DNA from: Agrobacterium rubi TR3 = NBRC 13261
GTDB lineage: Bacteria; Pseudomonadota; Alphaproteobacteria; Rhizobiales; Rhizobiaceae
Assembly (NCBI RefSeq): GCF_000739935.1
Contig: NZ_BBJU01000016.1
Coordinates: 62,001 to 126,000, forward strand
Direction of reading: 5' to 3'
DNA length: 64,000 nt
A program made the position numbers and the translations under genes. The number at the start of each line of letters is the position of its first letter. Position 1 is the stretch's first letter. Below the pieces are notes generated by a model, which saw only the letters and a list, made by a program, of their open reading frames with translations, was not told where the DNA came from and did no database searches. Positions 8,412 through 19,700 of this stretch are shown here, in pieces.

Positions 8412-9245
8412 TTAATCGCCCAATTCGGTTGTAAGCCCGTTTATCGTGATACGGTCGGGGCGCGTGAATATTTCGAGATCCTCACCACGAACAAGCGCAA
8501 CCAGTGTCATCCCGGCCTTCTCGGCAGTTTCGATGGCAAGCGCTGTGGGCGCGGAGACTGCCGCCAGAATGGGACTGCCGAGGATCGCCGCCTTCTGCAC
8601 CATTTCCACCGAGATACGGCTGGTGACGACGACTGCACCGGCTGCACCTGAATTTCCGTTGCGAAGCACGGCGCCAGCAAGCTTGTCCAGCGCATTGTGC
8701 CGCCCGACATCCTCGCGCGCTGCAATCAAGCCTTTTTCGCGACTGAAAAAACCAGCGCCATGCACGCCGCGCGTCTGCCGAAAGATCGGTTGCGCCTGAT
8801 GAAGCGCATCCATCGCGGCAACAAGATCATCAGCGCTCAAAGCAAGCTGCACCGTTGAGACGTCAGGGATTGGGCGCACGGCCTGCTCTATGGATTCGAT
8901 ACCGCACAATCCGCATCCGACCGGGCCAGCCATATGACGCCTGCGAAGCCGCAACGCATCCGCCTGCTCGTCAAACAGCGTGATCTGCACATCATAGCCC
9001 TGCTCCGTATGGACCACCTCGATGGCTTCGATTTGCGATGGCTCGATGATGATCCCTTCCGTCAGGCTGAAGCCGACGGCAAAATCTTCGAGATCGACCG
9101 GTGATGCCATCATCACGGCATGGGTAGAGCCACCATAGGAAAACGCGACCGGAACCTCTTCGGGAACATCACGCTGTCCAACGGTCACCAGACCGTCGCG
9201 ACGGGAGATGCGCTTGACCGCGCGATATGCTGGCGTCATCGACAT
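8412..9245 (-). CDS. fdhD: Formate dehydrogenase accessory sulfurtransferase FdhD
   Basis: Delivers sulfur from IscS-type desulfurase to the molybdenum cofactor before it enters formate dehydrogenase. The 277-aa product carries the essential CxxC motif in GPVGCGLCGIES and the conserved AREDVGRHNALDK and VVTSRISVEMVQKAA blocks. The ATG at 9245 has CGGAGG six bases upstream; the longer frame would run back through the atp terminator, so it is rejected. No formate dehydrogenase structural genes are in the window. Its position just before a sigma-54 pair and an OFA transporter hints at a formate link. Confidence 0.94.
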   Translation of the reverse strand: MSMTPAYRAVKRISRRDGLVTVGQRDVPEEVPVAFSYGGSTHAVMMASPVDLEDFAVGFSLTEGIIIEPSQIEAIEVVHTEQGYDVQITLFDEQADALRLRRRHMAGPVGCGLCGIESIEQAVRPIPDVSTVQLALSADDLVAAMDALHQAQPIFRQTRGVHGAGFFSREKGLIAAREDVGRHNALDKLAGAVLRNGNSGAAGAVVVTSRISVEMVQKAAILGSPILAAVSAPTALAIETAEKAGMTLVALVRGEDLEIFTRPDRITINGLTTELGD

Positions 9246-9280
9246 GATAAACCTCCGAGTAATTCCCGCGTCCCAAATAC

Positions 9281-9304
9281 AAAAAGCGGCCCATGAGGCC
9301 GCTT
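9281..9304 (-). terminator. Rho-independent terminator of the atp operon
   Basis: On the minus strand AAGCGGCC pairs perfectly with GGCCGCTT (9297-9304 and 9284-9291) around a 5-base loop, and runs into TTTTT. It lies 50 bases after the atpC stop and just upstream of fdhD. Confidence 0.85.
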
Positions 9305-9354
9305 CAAGTGTCCGCTTTGTGGGCAGTCGTTCTTTAAGAACCCGCCCGGTGCTT

Positions 9355-9765
9355 TCAAGCGGCGACGAGAACCTCATGCAGGTTCGTCAATTCATAGAGA
9401 TGCTTCTCGAGCTTGGTCAGATGCTCATGATGATGATTGCCATCTTCGATTTCCGACCGGGCAGCATCGATCCGCTTCTGCAAATCGTCAGGCGTGATAT
9501 CGTCGGCAGCCGTTGCGGATTCGGCCAGAAGCGTACAACCGCTTTGAACGATGTCTGCGAAACCACCAAAGACGACATATTTGTGCGTCTCGCCGGATGC
9601 GAACTTCACCGTCACGAGACCTGGCTTGATCGTGGTCATGACAGGCGCGTGGTTCGGCAGGATCGTCATCTCGCCGAGCGTAGCCGGAATGACAACTTCA
9701 GTGACCGTCTCGGAAACAAGCAGGCGCTCCGGAGAAACAAGTTCGAATTTGAAACTGTCGGCCAT
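9355..9765 (-). CDS. atpC: ATP synthase F1 epsilon subunit
   Basis: Central-stalk subunit that couples gamma rotation and can inhibit ATP hydrolysis. The 136-aa product begins MADSFKFELVSPERLLVS and shows the beta-sandwich core typical of the family (GEMTILPNHAPVMTTIKPG, residues about 30-50), followed by a helical C-terminus. It is the last gene of atpHAGDC, 71 bases after atpD, with a hairpin in the gap and a terminator 50 bases after its stop. Confidence 0.96.
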   Translation of the reverse strand: MADSFKFELVSPERLLVSETVTEVVIPATLGEMTILPNHAPVMTTIKPGLVTVKFASGETHKYVVFGGFADIVQSGCTLLAESATAADDITPDDLQKRIDAARSEIEDGNHHHEHLTKLEKHLYELTNLHEVLVAA

Positions 9766-9801
9766 GGCTATTCACTTCTTTTTCGTTGCGCGACGGACAA
9801 A

Positions 9802-9824
9802 GGCGCGTGCAAAAACCACGCGCC
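9802..9824 (-). other. Intercistronic hairpin between atpD and atpC
   Basis: GGCGCGTG (9802-9809) pairs perfectly with CACGCGCC (9817-9824) around a 7-base loop. It fills the 71-base gap between atpD and atpC. On the minus strand only TTT follows, so it is more likely an mRNA processing or attenuation element than a full terminator. Confidence 0.5.
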
Positions 9825-9836
9825 TTCTTTTCGATA

Positions 9837-11312
<1,476 letters not shown>

Positions 11313-11318
11313 TTAACC

Positions 11319-12197
11319 TCAGAGCGCTTCCGCGCCCGAAATGATTTCAATCAGTTCCTTGGTGATCTGAGCCTGGCGCTGACGGTTATAGGAAAGCGTC
11401 AGCTTGTTGATCATTTCACCGGCGTTGCGCGTGGCGTTGTCCATCGCGCTCATCTTGGCACCCATTTCGCCAGCCACGTTTTCGAGCAGAGCCCGGAAAA
11501 CCTGAACCGAAATGTTGCGCGGAATAAGGTCTTCCAGAATGGAAGCCGCATCCGGCTCGTATTCGTAAATCGCCGTCGTTGCAGACTGCTCGACCTCGAC
11601 CGCAGGTGCCGCAGCAGGAATAAGCTGCAGGCCCGTCGGGATCTGGCTGATGACCGACTTGAACTCGGAATAGATCAGCGTGCAGACATCGAACTCACCG
11701 GCGTTGAAACGCGCGATGATCTTCTTGGCGATACCGTCGGCGTTCTCGAAACCCACCCGCTTCACGTCACGCAATTCGATGCGCTCGATGATGTTGGACG
11801 AGAATTCGCGACGCAGGCTATCGTAGCCTTTTTTGCCGACAGTCATGATTTTGACCGTCTTGCCTTCTGTAATCAGCTTGCGGGCACGATCACGGGCAAA
11901 ACGGGAAATCTGCGCATTGAAACCACCGCAAAGACCACGGTCAGCCGTGCAGACGACGAGCAGATGCACGTCGTCCTTGCCCGTACCGGTCATCAGAACC
12001 GGAGCAACGTCTGCCTCTACCGCCTGAGCGATGTTGGCAAGAACGGCACCCATGCGCTGCGAGTAAGGCCGGGCGGCCTCCGCAGCTTCCTGGGCGCGCC
12101 GAAGCTTCGCCGCGGCGACCATTTTCATCGCCTTGGTAATCTTCTGCGTCGCCTTTACGGAGGCTATGCGGTTTTTCAGATCCTTTAGTGAAGGCAT
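11319..12197 (-). CDS. atpG: ATP synthase F1 gamma subunit
   Basis: Rotor shaft of F1, 292 aa. N-terminal helix [20 protein letters not shown] with [15 protein letters not shown] and the C-terminal [10 protein letters not shown] segment with [18 protein letters not shown] are diagnostic. The gene lies between atpA and atpD, as in other bacteria, with short gaps of 28 and 24 bases. Confidence 0.97.
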   Translation of the reverse strand: MPSLKDLKNRIASVKATQKITKAMKMVAAAKLRRAQEAAEAARPYSQRMGAVLANIAQAVEADVAPVLMTGTGKDDVHLLVVCTADRGLCGGFNAQISRFARDRARKLITEGKTVKIMTVGKKGYDSLRREFSSNIIERIELRDVKRVGFENADGIAKKIIARFNAGEFDVCTLIYSEFKSVISQIPTGLQLIPAAAPAVEVEQSATTAIYEYEPDAASILEDLIPRNISVQVFRALLENVAGEMGAKMSAMDNATRNAGEMINKLTLSYNRQRQAQITKELIEIISGAEAL

Positions 12198-12225
12198 CCG
12201 TTATCCGTCCCAGTCACGAGGCTAA

Positions 12226-13755
12226 TCAGGAGAAAGACTTGGCGAAGTTCTCAAGAGCAGTCTTCAACTTGCCCTTGGTGTCATCGCTAACAGCCTTTTC
12301 CGTGCGGATGGTGTCGAGAATGTCCTTGCCTTCGGAACGAAGGTAAGACAGCAGACCCTGCTCGAACTTGCTGATATCAGCAACAGCGACCTTATCCAGG
12401 TAACCGTTAACACCAGCGAAGATCACGGCAACCTGTTCTTCCGTCTTGAGCGGGGAGAACTGTGGCTGCTTGAGCAATTCGGTCAGACGTGCACCACGGT
12501 TCAGCAGGCGCTGTGTGGAGGCATCGAGGTCGGAACCGAACTGGGCGAATGCTGCCATTTCACGATACTGGGCAAGCTCACCCTTGATCGAACCGGCAAC
12601 CTGCTTCATGGCCTTGATCTGAGCGGCAGAACCAACGCGAGACACCGACAGACCGACGTTAACAGCCGGACGGATACCCTGATAGAACAGGTCGGTTTCA
12701 AGGAATATCTGGCCGTCGGTGATCGAGATCACGTTGGTCGGAATGAACGCAGAAACGTCGTTACCCTGCGTTTCGATGACAGGCAGAGCCGTCAGCGAAC
12801 CATTGCCAGCATCGTCGCCCATCTTGGCGGCGCGCTCGAGCAGACGGGAATGCAGGTAGAAAACGTCGCCAGGATAAGCTTCGCGGCCCGGAGGACGACG
12901 CAGAAGAAGCGACATCTGACGGTAGGCAACAGCCTGCTTGGAAAGGTCATCGTAACCGATCAGCGCATGCATGCCGTTATCACGGAAATATTCGCCCATC
13001 GCGCAACCAGCAAACGGTGCCAGATACTGCATTGGAGCAGGATCGGAAGCCGTTGCAGCAACGATGATCGAATATTGAAGAGCGCCACGCTCTTCCAGAA
13101 CCTTCACGAACTGGGCAACCGTCGAACGCTTCTGGCCGATAGCGACGTAAACGCAATACAGCTTTTCAGAGTCAGGGCCGTTATCGTGAATGGCCTTCTG
13201 GTTCAGGATGGTGTCGAGAATGATCGCGGTCTTGCCGGTCTGGCGGTCGCCGATGACAAGTTCGCGCTGGCCGCGACCAACCGGGATCAGAGCGTCGATA
13301 GCCTTGAGGCCGGTCGACATCGGTTCATGAACCGACTTGCGCGGGATGATGCCGGGTGCCTTGACGTCAACACGCGAACGGCGCGTTGCGTTGATCGGAC
13401 CCTTGCCGTCGATCGGGTTGCCGAGAGCATCGACCACACGGCCGAGAAGCTCTGGCCCAACAGGAACGTCAACGATGGCGCCGGTCCGCTTGACGGTGTC
13501 GCCTTCCTTGATGTCACGGTCAGAACCGAAAATAACAACACCGACGTTGTCGTTTTCGAGGTTGAGGGCCATGCCGCGAATGCCGCCTGGGAACTCGACC
13601 ATTTCACCGGCCTGAACATTGTCGAGGCCGTAAACGCGGGCAATACCGTCACCGACGGAAAGCACCTGGCCGACTTCCGAGACTTCTGCCTCGTTGCCGA
13701 AATTTTTGATCTGGTCTTTTAGAATTGCGGAAATTTCCGCGGCGCGGATATCCAT
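12226..13755 (-). CDS. atpA: ATP synthase F1 alpha subunit
   Basis: Non-catalytic nucleotide-binding subunit, 509 aa. The P-loop is GDRQTGKTA and the conserved arginine-finger region reads [13 protein letters not shown]. Start [16 protein letters not shown] matches rhizobial AtpA. Its ATG overlaps the atpH stop by one base (TGATG), which implies translational coupling. Confidence 0.98.
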   Translation of the reverse strand: MDIRAAEISAILKDQIKNFGNEAEVSEVGQVLSVGDGIARVYGLDNVQAGEMVEFPGGIRGMALNLENDNVGVVIFGSDRDIKEGDTVKRTGAIVDVPVGPELLGRVVDALGNPIDGKGPINATRRSRVDVKAPGIIPRKSVHEPMSTGLKAIDALIPVGRGQRELVIGDRQTGKTAIILDTILNQKAIHDNGPDSEKLYCVYVAIGQKRSTVAQFVKVLEERGALQYSIIVAATASDPAPMQYLAPFAGCAMGEYFRDNGMHALIGYDDLSKQAVAYRQMSLLLRRPPGREAYPGDVFYLHSRLLERAAKMGDDAGNGSLTALPVIETQGNDVSAFIPTNVISITDGQIFLETDLFYQGIRPAVNVGLSVSRVGSAAQIKAMKQVAGSIKGELAQYREMAAFAQFGSDLDASTQRLLNRGARLTELLKQPQFSPLKTEEQVAVIFAGVNGYLDKVAVADISKFEQGLLSYLRSEGKDILDTIRTEKAVSDDTKGKLKTALENFAKSFS

Positions 13756-14321
13756 CAGCCAACCTCTTTCAGTGCAAGCTTAAGGGTGGAAAGTTTGGTG
13801 CGAAGAGACGTATCGGTCTGGCGCGAACCAACCTTGACGATGAGACCGCCAAGAATGGATGGATCGATGGTCAGAACGACCTTCACATCCTTACCAGTAA
13901 CGCTCTTCAGCGCCGCCTTCAGTTCAGTTTCCTGCGCTTCGTCCAGCGCATGGGCCGAGGTAACCTCGGCAGTAATCTCACCGCGATGAGCGGCAACGAA
14001 TTCACGATAGGCAACGACCATGCCGGGAACGGCAAACAGACGGCGATTGCCAGCAACGACCTTCAGAAAGTTTGCGGTGAGGCCAGTGATACCAGCCTTC
14101 TCTGCAATGGCGGAAATCGCATTGGTCTGCTCTTTCGCCGAAAAGACGGGGCTCGCAACCAGGCGCTTCAGATCGTCGCTTTCGTCCAGCAATCCCTGAA
14201 ACTTATCGAGGTCGGCACCAACCGCGTCAATGACACCCGCTTCCAAGGCAAGCTCGAAAAGCGACGACGCATACCTTTCCGCTACACCGGATGTTCCATG
14301 GGAGGTATCTGCCACGCGCAC
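13755..14321 (-). CDS. atpH: ATP synthase F1 delta subunit
   Basis: Peripheral-stalk subunit joining F1 to the b subunits, 188 aa. Family blocks include [18 protein letters not shown] at the N-terminus and the C-terminal [15 protein letters not shown] motif. Translation probably begins at GTG 14321 or the in-frame GTG at 14315; AGGGAAAG lies just upstream of both. This is the first gene of atpHAGDC. The F0 genes (a, c, b subunits) are not here, the usual alphaproteobacterial split. Confidence 0.95.
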   Translation of the reverse strand: MRVADTSHGTSGVAERYASSLFELALEAGVIDAVGADLDKFQGLLDESDDLKRLVASPVFSAKEQTNAISAIAEKAGITGLTANFLKVVAGNRRLFAVPGMVVAYREFVAAHRGEITAEVTSAHALDEAQETELKAALKSVTGKDVKVVLTIDPSILGGLIVKVGSRQTDTSLRTKLSTLKLALKEVG

Positions 14322-14581
14322 TCTTTCCCTGCTAATCGTCCAAGAAGACGGGGCCGATTGTTCAGCTTTCCAAATTCTTGAAATCGTTTCAATTTCCCCG
14401 AAAAAGGCCGGAATTCCCCCCTGCCTTATCTCGATTTCGCGGTCCGTCTAGCATAGGATGCCGGGACTCGCAACACGCGTAGTAACGGAAACTGTCTTTT
14501 GGGCAAGAGGGATGGCGTTAAATTTTCCGACATCACCCAAGAAAGACGACGGTGACGGGCAATTTTGCCCCCAACAGCCTC

Positions 14582-14968
14582 TCAGACCCATCCAAAAACG
14601 TACAGGAGCGGAAGTGCGGCAAGCATTAAATGCACAACCATAAGTAGGCAATTTCGTACAGTTGCGCCTCCATCCGACAGAATCGAGAGGAGCGCGCCGA
14701 AGACGGCGATGGCAAAGGATATCCCGAACGCAAGGTACACCATCGGCTGCGCCAGAAGCAGGGCACTTACCCCGAAGCCCAGATAGAACCCGGCAAGCGA
14801 TGAGCGCAGCAGCACCAGACCATCACGGCGTTCCGTCAGATAGTTCAGACCGAACAGCCGAAACGTCAGCCCCGGTGCAAACATGATGACAAGCCCGATG
14901 ATGGCGGAAACGGCAGCGGCCGAAAAGGCCAGTTGTTCGCCAAACTCTGTCGGAAAATAAAATTCCAT
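14582..14968 (-). CDS. Small four-helix membrane protein, function unknown
   Basis: A 128-aa hydrophobic protein with about four predicted membrane segments (roughly residues 12-34, 53-73, 77-97 and 105-125) separated by short charged loops such as NYLTERRDG. GGGGA precedes the ATG. The layout resembles DUF4345-like small membrane proteins, but I cannot confirm this. It lies between priA and atpH on the same strand, with 260 bases to atpH. That gap holds the atp promoter region, for which I could not fix -35/-10 boxes, and a short GGGCAATTTTGCCC palindrome (about 14558-14573). Confidence 0.75.
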   Translation of the reverse strand: MEFYFPTEFGEQLAFSAAAVSAIIGLVIMFAPGLTFRLFGLNYLTERRDGLVLLRSSLAGFYLGFGVSALLLAQPMVYLAFGISFAIAVFGALLSILSDGGATVRNCLLMVVHLMLAALPLLYVFGWV

Positions 14969-15035
14969 ATGATCGTCCCCAAATCAGTATTCCCCTGCCG
15001 CCTTATGGCATGGCGCAGAGATCATCGAAAGAAGG

Positions 15036-17267
15036 TCAGAGAAAACTTTGTGGATCGATATCGACCTGCACATGGATCGATCCGCGCTCCTTCGGCCCGC
15101 TGCCCAGCATGGCCCGCATGAAGGACTGCATGTCCGAATTGCGTTTGCCGTGGACGAGCAAGCGGAACCGGTAACGCCCGCGGATCAATGCAAGCGGTGC
15201 TTCGGCCGGGCCAAGCAGCATGATACCGGAGGCAGGAGGGGCTGACGCCCGCAAACCACGCGCATGCGTTTCGGCCTCTGCCCGCGTGTCGGCGGAAATG
15301 ATGACCGATGCCAACCGCCCGAACGGCGGCAGCAAGGCTTTTTCCCGCTCGATAACTTCCCGCTCGTAAAAGGCGGCAGCATCGCCAGACACGATGGCCT
15401 GCATGACCGGATGTTGCGGCTGATAGGTCTGCAACAGGCCGTGGCTCTTCAGGCCCGTTCGTCCCGCACGTCCTGTGACCTGCGACAAAAGCTGGAACGT
15501 CCGCTCCGCCGCGCGCGGATCACCATTGGCCAAACCGATGTCCGCATCAACGATACCCACCAGCGTCATCAGCGGAAAGTTATGCCCTTTCGCCACGAGC
15601 TGCGTACCGATGACGATATCCGCCTCACCTTTGACGATGGCCTCCAGCTCCAACCGCAACCGCTTGACGCCCATCAGGTCAGAGGACAGCACGATGGTGC
15701 GCGCCTCGGGAAAATGTTTCTCCACCTCCTCGGCAATGCGCTCCACGCCGGGACCGCAGGCCGCCAGATGATCGAAGGTGCCGCATTCCGGGCAATGATC
15801 CGGCGTCGGTTGGTTGTGACCGCACTGGTGGCACTGCAACTGGCTGCGAAAGCGGTGCTCCACCAACCAGCTGGAACATTGCGGGCACTGAAAGCGGTGA
15901 CCGCAAACGCGGCATAGCGTCAGCGGGGCATAACCACGCCGGTTGAGAAACAGCAGCGATTGCTCGCCCTTATCCATGGTCTTGGCAATGCCACGCAGCA
16001 AGACAGGCGACAAGAAGCCGCCTCTCTCCGGCGGATGGCGGCGCATATCGACCAGATGCAGGTCCGGCATCGCCGCATCGCCAAAACGCGTGTGCAGATG
16101 AATGGTGTTGTAACGGCCAGACGTGCCGTTCACCTGGCTTTCGACAGATGGCGTGGCTGACACGAGCACGACCGGAAAATCCGCGATCCGCGCCCGAACA
16201 ACCGCCATATCACGGGCATTATAATAGACACGATCTTCCTGCTTGTAAGCCGGGTCGTGCTCCTCATCGACAATGATCAGGCCGAGATTATCGAAGGGCA
16301 GGAAGAGCGCAGACCGTGCACCGGCAACGACACGCACCTCGCCCGTCACCGTCTGACGCCAGACTTTTTCACGCATGCGTGGCGAAAGATCGGAATGCCA
16401 TTCGGCTGGCTTGGAGCCGAAGCGATCCTGAAAACGATCCAGAAATGACGCTGTCAGCGCGATTTCCGGCAGCAGGATCAGCACCTGTTTGCCCTGCCGC
16501 AAGGTCTCGGCCACAGCCTCGAAATAGACTTCCGTCTTGCCGGAGCCGGTGACGCCGTCGATCAGAGAGACCGCAAAGCCACCCTTCTTCACATCTTCCA
16601 GAATTTCAGATGCGGCCTGCTTTTGCGGACCTTCAAGACGGGGCTCAGTATAGTCAGGGTCAGGCTCGGCCACCACGGCGGGGGCAGGCAGGAAGACGCT
16701 TTCGAAAATCCCCTGCTTGGCGAGACCCTCGATGACGCTTGTAGAGACACCGGCGGCATTGGCAAGCCCACTCTTGGTCCAGGCGTGCCCTTCTGCGGCA
16801 AGCTCCAACACCCGTTCGCGCGCAGGCGTCAGCCGTTCAGGGCGCGCTTCCGTCAGCCGCAAACCTTCGATCATCGGTTCGGGATCGAAAGCCGCAGGCG
16901 CACGCAGCGCCATGCGCGCCACAAGACCGGGTGGCGACAGCGTATAGGCTGCCACCCAATCGATGAAACGGCGCATTTCCTCGCGCATCGGCGGGCAATC
17001 GAAGGTTTTCGTAATGGGCCGAAGCTTGTTCGGATCGACGGTCGAGCCATCGCTTTTATCCCAGACCACCCCAATGACCTGCCGTGGACCCAAGGGCACC
17101 TGCACCACCGAACCCGGCTCGACCACCATGTCTTGCGGCACCGCGTAACTATACGGTCCCGGTGCCGGCAAAGGGACCAGAACGGGCACAGCCGAAACAG
17201 GCTCAGACGAAGCGGGCTTGCGCTGATCAAACAGCGCCCCGAACAGATCGGTCGAATCTTTTGCCAT
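15036..17267 (-). CDS. priA: Primosomal replication-restart helicase PriA
   Basis: Binds stalled forks and loads the replicative helicase, 743 aa. The N-terminal 3'-DNA-binding and winged-helix parts are followed by a superfamily-2 helicase core with Walker A GVTGSGKT and Walker B DEEHD. A zinc module of eight cysteines in four CxxC pairs (CRVCGHRFQCPQC, CHQC, CPEC) is present. The C-terminal GRAGR motif (QVTGRAGRTG) is intact. The protein is on the minus strand, divergent from xerC, with a striking palindrome between the two. Confidence 0.97.
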   Translation of the reverse strand: MAKDSTDLFGALFDQRKPASSEPVSAVPVLVPLPAPGPYSYAVPQDMVVEPGSVVQVPLGPRQVIGVVWDKSDGSTVDPNKLRPITKTFDCPPMREEMRRFIDWVAAYTLSPPGLVARMALRAPAAFDPEPMIEGLRLTEARPERLTPARERVLELAAEGHAWTKSGLANAAGVSTSVIEGLAKQGIFESVFLPAPAVVAEPDPDYTEPRLEGPQKQAASEILEDVKKGGFAVSLIDGVTGSGKTEVYFEAVAETLRQGKQVLILLPEIALTASFLDRFQDRFGSKPAEWHSDLSPRMREKVWRQTVTGEVRVVAGARSALFLPFDNLGLIIVDEEHDPAYKQEDRVYYNARDMAVVRARIADFPVVLVSATPSVESQVNGTSGRYNTIHLHTRFGDAAMPDLHLVDMRRHPPERGGFLSPVLLRGIAKTMDKGEQSLLFLNRRGYAPLTLCRVCGHRFQCPQCSSWLVEHRFRSQLQCHQCGHNQPTPDHCPECGTFDHLAACGPGVERIAEEVEKHFPEARTIVLSSDLMGVKRLRLELEAIVKGEADIVIGTQLVAKGHNFPLMTLVGIVDADIGLANGDPRAAERTFQLLSQVTGRAGRTGLKSHGLLQTYQPQHPVMQAIVSGDAAAFYEREVIEREKALLPPFGRLASVIISADTRAEAETHARGLRASAPPASGIMLLGPAEAPLALIRGRYRFRLLVHGKRNSDMQSFMRAMLGSGPKERGSIHVQVDIDPQSFL

Positions 17268-17330
17268 GATGCTGGCGACAATGCCCTCTGGAATCGGGAA
17301 AGGGAACCTTTAGCGGAGACGAGCCTGCCA

Positions 17331-17363
17331 TGTCATCTGCATTTTAACCAAATGCAGATGACA
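17331..17363. promoter_or_regulatory. Perfect 14-bp inverted repeat between priA and xerC
   Basis: TGTCATCTGCATTT (17331-17344) and its exact reverse complement (17350-17363) flank a 5-base spacer TAACC. It lies 64 bases upstream of the priA start and covers the most upstream candidate starts of xerC (17352, 17358). No T-run follows. The symmetry and position in a divergent promoter region suggest a protein-binding site; the regulator is unknown. Confidence 0.6.
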
Positions 17364-18338
17364 CATGCCTTAGGATCGAACGGAAACAATGGGACAAGCG
17401 CCTTGGATGATATCCTCACCTTTGCCGATCAGGACCTTTTGAACGAACGGCAGCTGTGGCTGTCTTCGCTCGAAAGTGAACGGCGGCTGGCGGAAAATAC
17501 GCTGGAGGCCTATGAGCGCGATACCAGACAATATCTGATGTTCATGACCGGCTATCTCGGGCATCCCACACGCATCAAGGATGTCAGCAATCTGCGTCCA
17601 GTCGATCTGCGTGCCTTTCTGGCCGCGCGCCGTAAGCACGGCGACGGCGCCCGGTCGCTCGGTCGCCATCTCGCCGGCCTCCGGTCTTTCCTGCGCCATC
17701 TGGAAAAGAAAGGGCTGGTCAACGCCGCCGGCGCAACCGCCATGCGCTCACCCAAACAGCCGAAATCACTGCCCAAACCGCTGACGGACCGCCAGGCGCT
17801 GAAAATTACAACGGCGGACGCGCAACTGTCCGAGGAGCCATGGATCGCAGCCCGTAATGCCGCTGTACTTGCCCTGCTCTATGGCTGCGGCTTGCGCATT
17901 TCAGAAGCGCTGGATTTGACGGCATCAGACCTGACCACGGGCACCCGCAGCCTGCGCGTCACCGGCAAGGGCAACAAGATGCGGATCGTTCCGCTCCTTC
18001 CCGTCGTTCTGGAAGCCGTCGATGCCTACCGTACACTTTGCCCCTACCACTTGGCCCCAGACGATCCCGTGTTTCTCGGCGCGCGCGGCGGCAAGCTTCA
18101 ACCGGCCATCATTCAGCGGGAAATGCAGAAATTGCGCGGCGCGTTCGGCCTGCCTGACAATGCAACGCCGCATGCGCTTCGCCATTCCTTCGCCACCCAC
18201 CTGCTGGCAGGCGGTGGTGATCTTCGTACCATTCAGGAACTGCTTGGCCATGCCAGCCTGTCCACCACACAAATCTACACTGGCGTCGATACCGCAAGGC
18301 TGCTCGAAATCTACGATAACGCCCATCCACGCGCATGA
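17352..18338 (+). CDS. xerC: Tyrosine recombinase XerC
   Basis: Chromosome-dimer resolution recombinase acting with XerD at dif, about 328 aa. A SAM-like N-terminal DNA-binding domain (about 25-115) precedes the catalytic domain with the conserved residues in CGLRISEAL, the HALRHSFATHLL block, LLGHASLSTTQIYT and the nucleophile tyrosine there. The start is uncertain: ATG 17352, ATG 17358 or TTG 17403 all fit, and the first two lie inside a palindrome. The long open frame running back to 16623 is antisense to priA and is not real. Confidence 0.93.
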   Translation: MQMTHALGSNGNNGTSALDDILTFADQDLLNERQLWLSSLESERRLAENTLEAYERDTRQYLMFMTGYLGHPTRIKDVSNLRPVDLRAFLAARRKHGDGARSLGRHLAGLRSFLRHLEKKGLVNAAGATAMRSPKQPKSLPKPLTDRQALKITTADAQLSEEPWIAARNAAVLALLYGCGLRISEALDLTASDLTTGTRSLRVTGKGNKMRIVPLLPVVLEAVDAYRTLCPYHLAPDDPVFLGARGGKLQPAIIQREMQKLRGAFGLPDNATPHALRHSFATHLLAGGGDLRTIQELLGHASLSTTQIYTGVDTARLLEIYDNAHPRA

Positions 18339-18460
18339 AGGTGGGGCTTTCCAGCGATGCTTAAAAAGAACCAAGCACTAACGATTTATTAACCACAGAC
18401 GTTAACCGTCCATGCAAAACCCCGCTCTTATAAGCGATGGCAGGAAACGGGGGTGATTCG

Positions 18461-19552
18461 ATGATTGTTCTTTCCAGACCGCAAAACATGACATCACTTT
18501 TGATGGGCCGCGTCGGTGACACGCTGCTTTGGCTGTTTGCATCCGTGCATGTGGTCGCCATCGCCGTTCTCGTGCTGACCCTCCTGTCGCTCTCCGAAGC
18601 GCAGGCAGCCGAGCCATCCGTTGCCTGTGCGGGCAGCGATATTCTGACGGATATGCAAAAGAACGACACCGCCCGCTATGACGCGATCATTGCCGAAGCC
18701 AAGGCAATCCCGAATGGCAAGGGCACGTTCTGGAAAATCGAGAAGGCTGGCGCAGAACCCTCCTGGCTGCTCGGCACCATGCATATTTCCGATCCCCGCG
18801 TACTGGCCATGCCGGAAGGTGCCAAGGCCGCCTTCGACAAGGCAGCGACCGTCATCGTCGAATCGGATGAAATCACCAGTCAGCAGCAGGCAACCGTAAA
18901 GCTGCTTGCACAGCCGGAATTGACGATGTTCACCGATGGAAAATCCATCACCGACATGCTGTCGAAGGACGATATCGCAAAGCTCGAGGCCGGTCTGAAA
19001 GAACGCGGCATTCCCTTGAACGCCGTTTTGAAAATGAAACCGTGGATCTTGTCGAGTTTCGTTGCGCTGCCCGCATGCGAATTTGCCCGCAAGGCACGCG
19101 GCGCCAGCTTTCTGGATATGAAACTTGCCAATGACGCATTGGCTGGCGGCAAGCAGTTGGTGGGTCTCGAAACCCTTCTGGAGCAGATGAAGGCGCTGTC
19201 CGATCTGCCCATGTCCTTCCACGTTCAGTCGCTGATCGACATGCTGCAACTGGGTGACCGCATGGAAGACGTCATGGCGACAATGATCGACCTCTACCTC
19301 AAAGGTGAGGTAGGCATGATCATGCCGATGATGAAAAACATCGATGCCAATATCGGCGAGCGCCAGGATGGCTACGATGCCTTCGAACAGCGCATCATCG
19401 ATGACCGCAACCACGTCATGGCCGATGGCGCTGGACCGCATTTGGAAAAAGGCAATGTCTTCATGGCAGTCGGCGCGTTGCACCTGCCCGGCAAGGTCGG
19501 CATCGTCGAACTTCTGCGTGCCAAGGGTTTTACGCTGAAAGCTGTTCATTGA
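18461..19552 (+). CDS. TraB/GumN family protein, exported
   Basis: A 363-aa protein with an N-terminal hydrophobic signal (about 15-45, likely cleaved after AQA in SEAQAAEP). The body carries the TraB/GumN signature pair: an N-terminal WLLGTMHISDP block and a C-terminal FMAVGALHLPGKVGIVELL block, with conserved glutamates between. The family resembles Tiki-type metalloproteases, but bacterial roles are poorly known. The ATG at 18461 has GGGGGTGA five bases upstream and is preferred to the ATG at 18437. No operon partner is evident. Confidence 0.85.
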   Translation: MIVLSRPQNMTSLLMGRVGDTLLWLFASVHVVAIAVLVLTLLSLSEAQAAEPSVACAGSDILTDMQKNDTARYDAIIAEAKAIPNGKGTFWKIEKAGAEPSWLLGTMHISDPRVLAMPEGAKAAFDKAATVIVESDEITSQQQATVKLLAQPELTMFTDGKSITDMLSKDDIAKLEAGLKERGIPLNAVLKMKPWILSSFVALPACEFARKARGASFLDMKLANDALAGGKQLVGLETLLEQMKALSDLPMSFHVQSLIDMLQLGDRMEDVMATMIDLYLKGEVGMIMPMMKNIDANIGERQDGYDAFEQRIIDDRNHVMADGAGPHLEKGNVFMAVGALHLPGKVGIVELLRAKGFTLKAVH

Positions 19553-19700
19553 GACAGAGAAACGCCCTAACCCACTGTAAAATTAGAAAATTCTAAATCT
19601 AAAGATTCGCGCGGCATGCAACTTTCTCGCGCGCAATTCATTCCCCGTTCCGATGGAACACGCTGCGTTCTGGACACAGTATTTCGTGAGGGGAACAGAT

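Noticed and set aside
16623-17351. N-terminal 243-codon extension of xerC
   Set aside because: Antisense to priA and without homologous character; XerC family length fits a start near 17352-17403.
17331-17363. XerCD dif site beside xerC
   Set aside because: dif is a 28-bp site with 11-bp imperfect arms and a 6-bp centre; this palindrome has 14-bp perfect arms, a 5-bp centre and no dif-like arm sequence.
18389-18407. CtrA box upstream of the TraB/GumN gene
   Set aside because: TTAACC-N7-TTAACC places the TTAA cores nine bases apart instead of seven.
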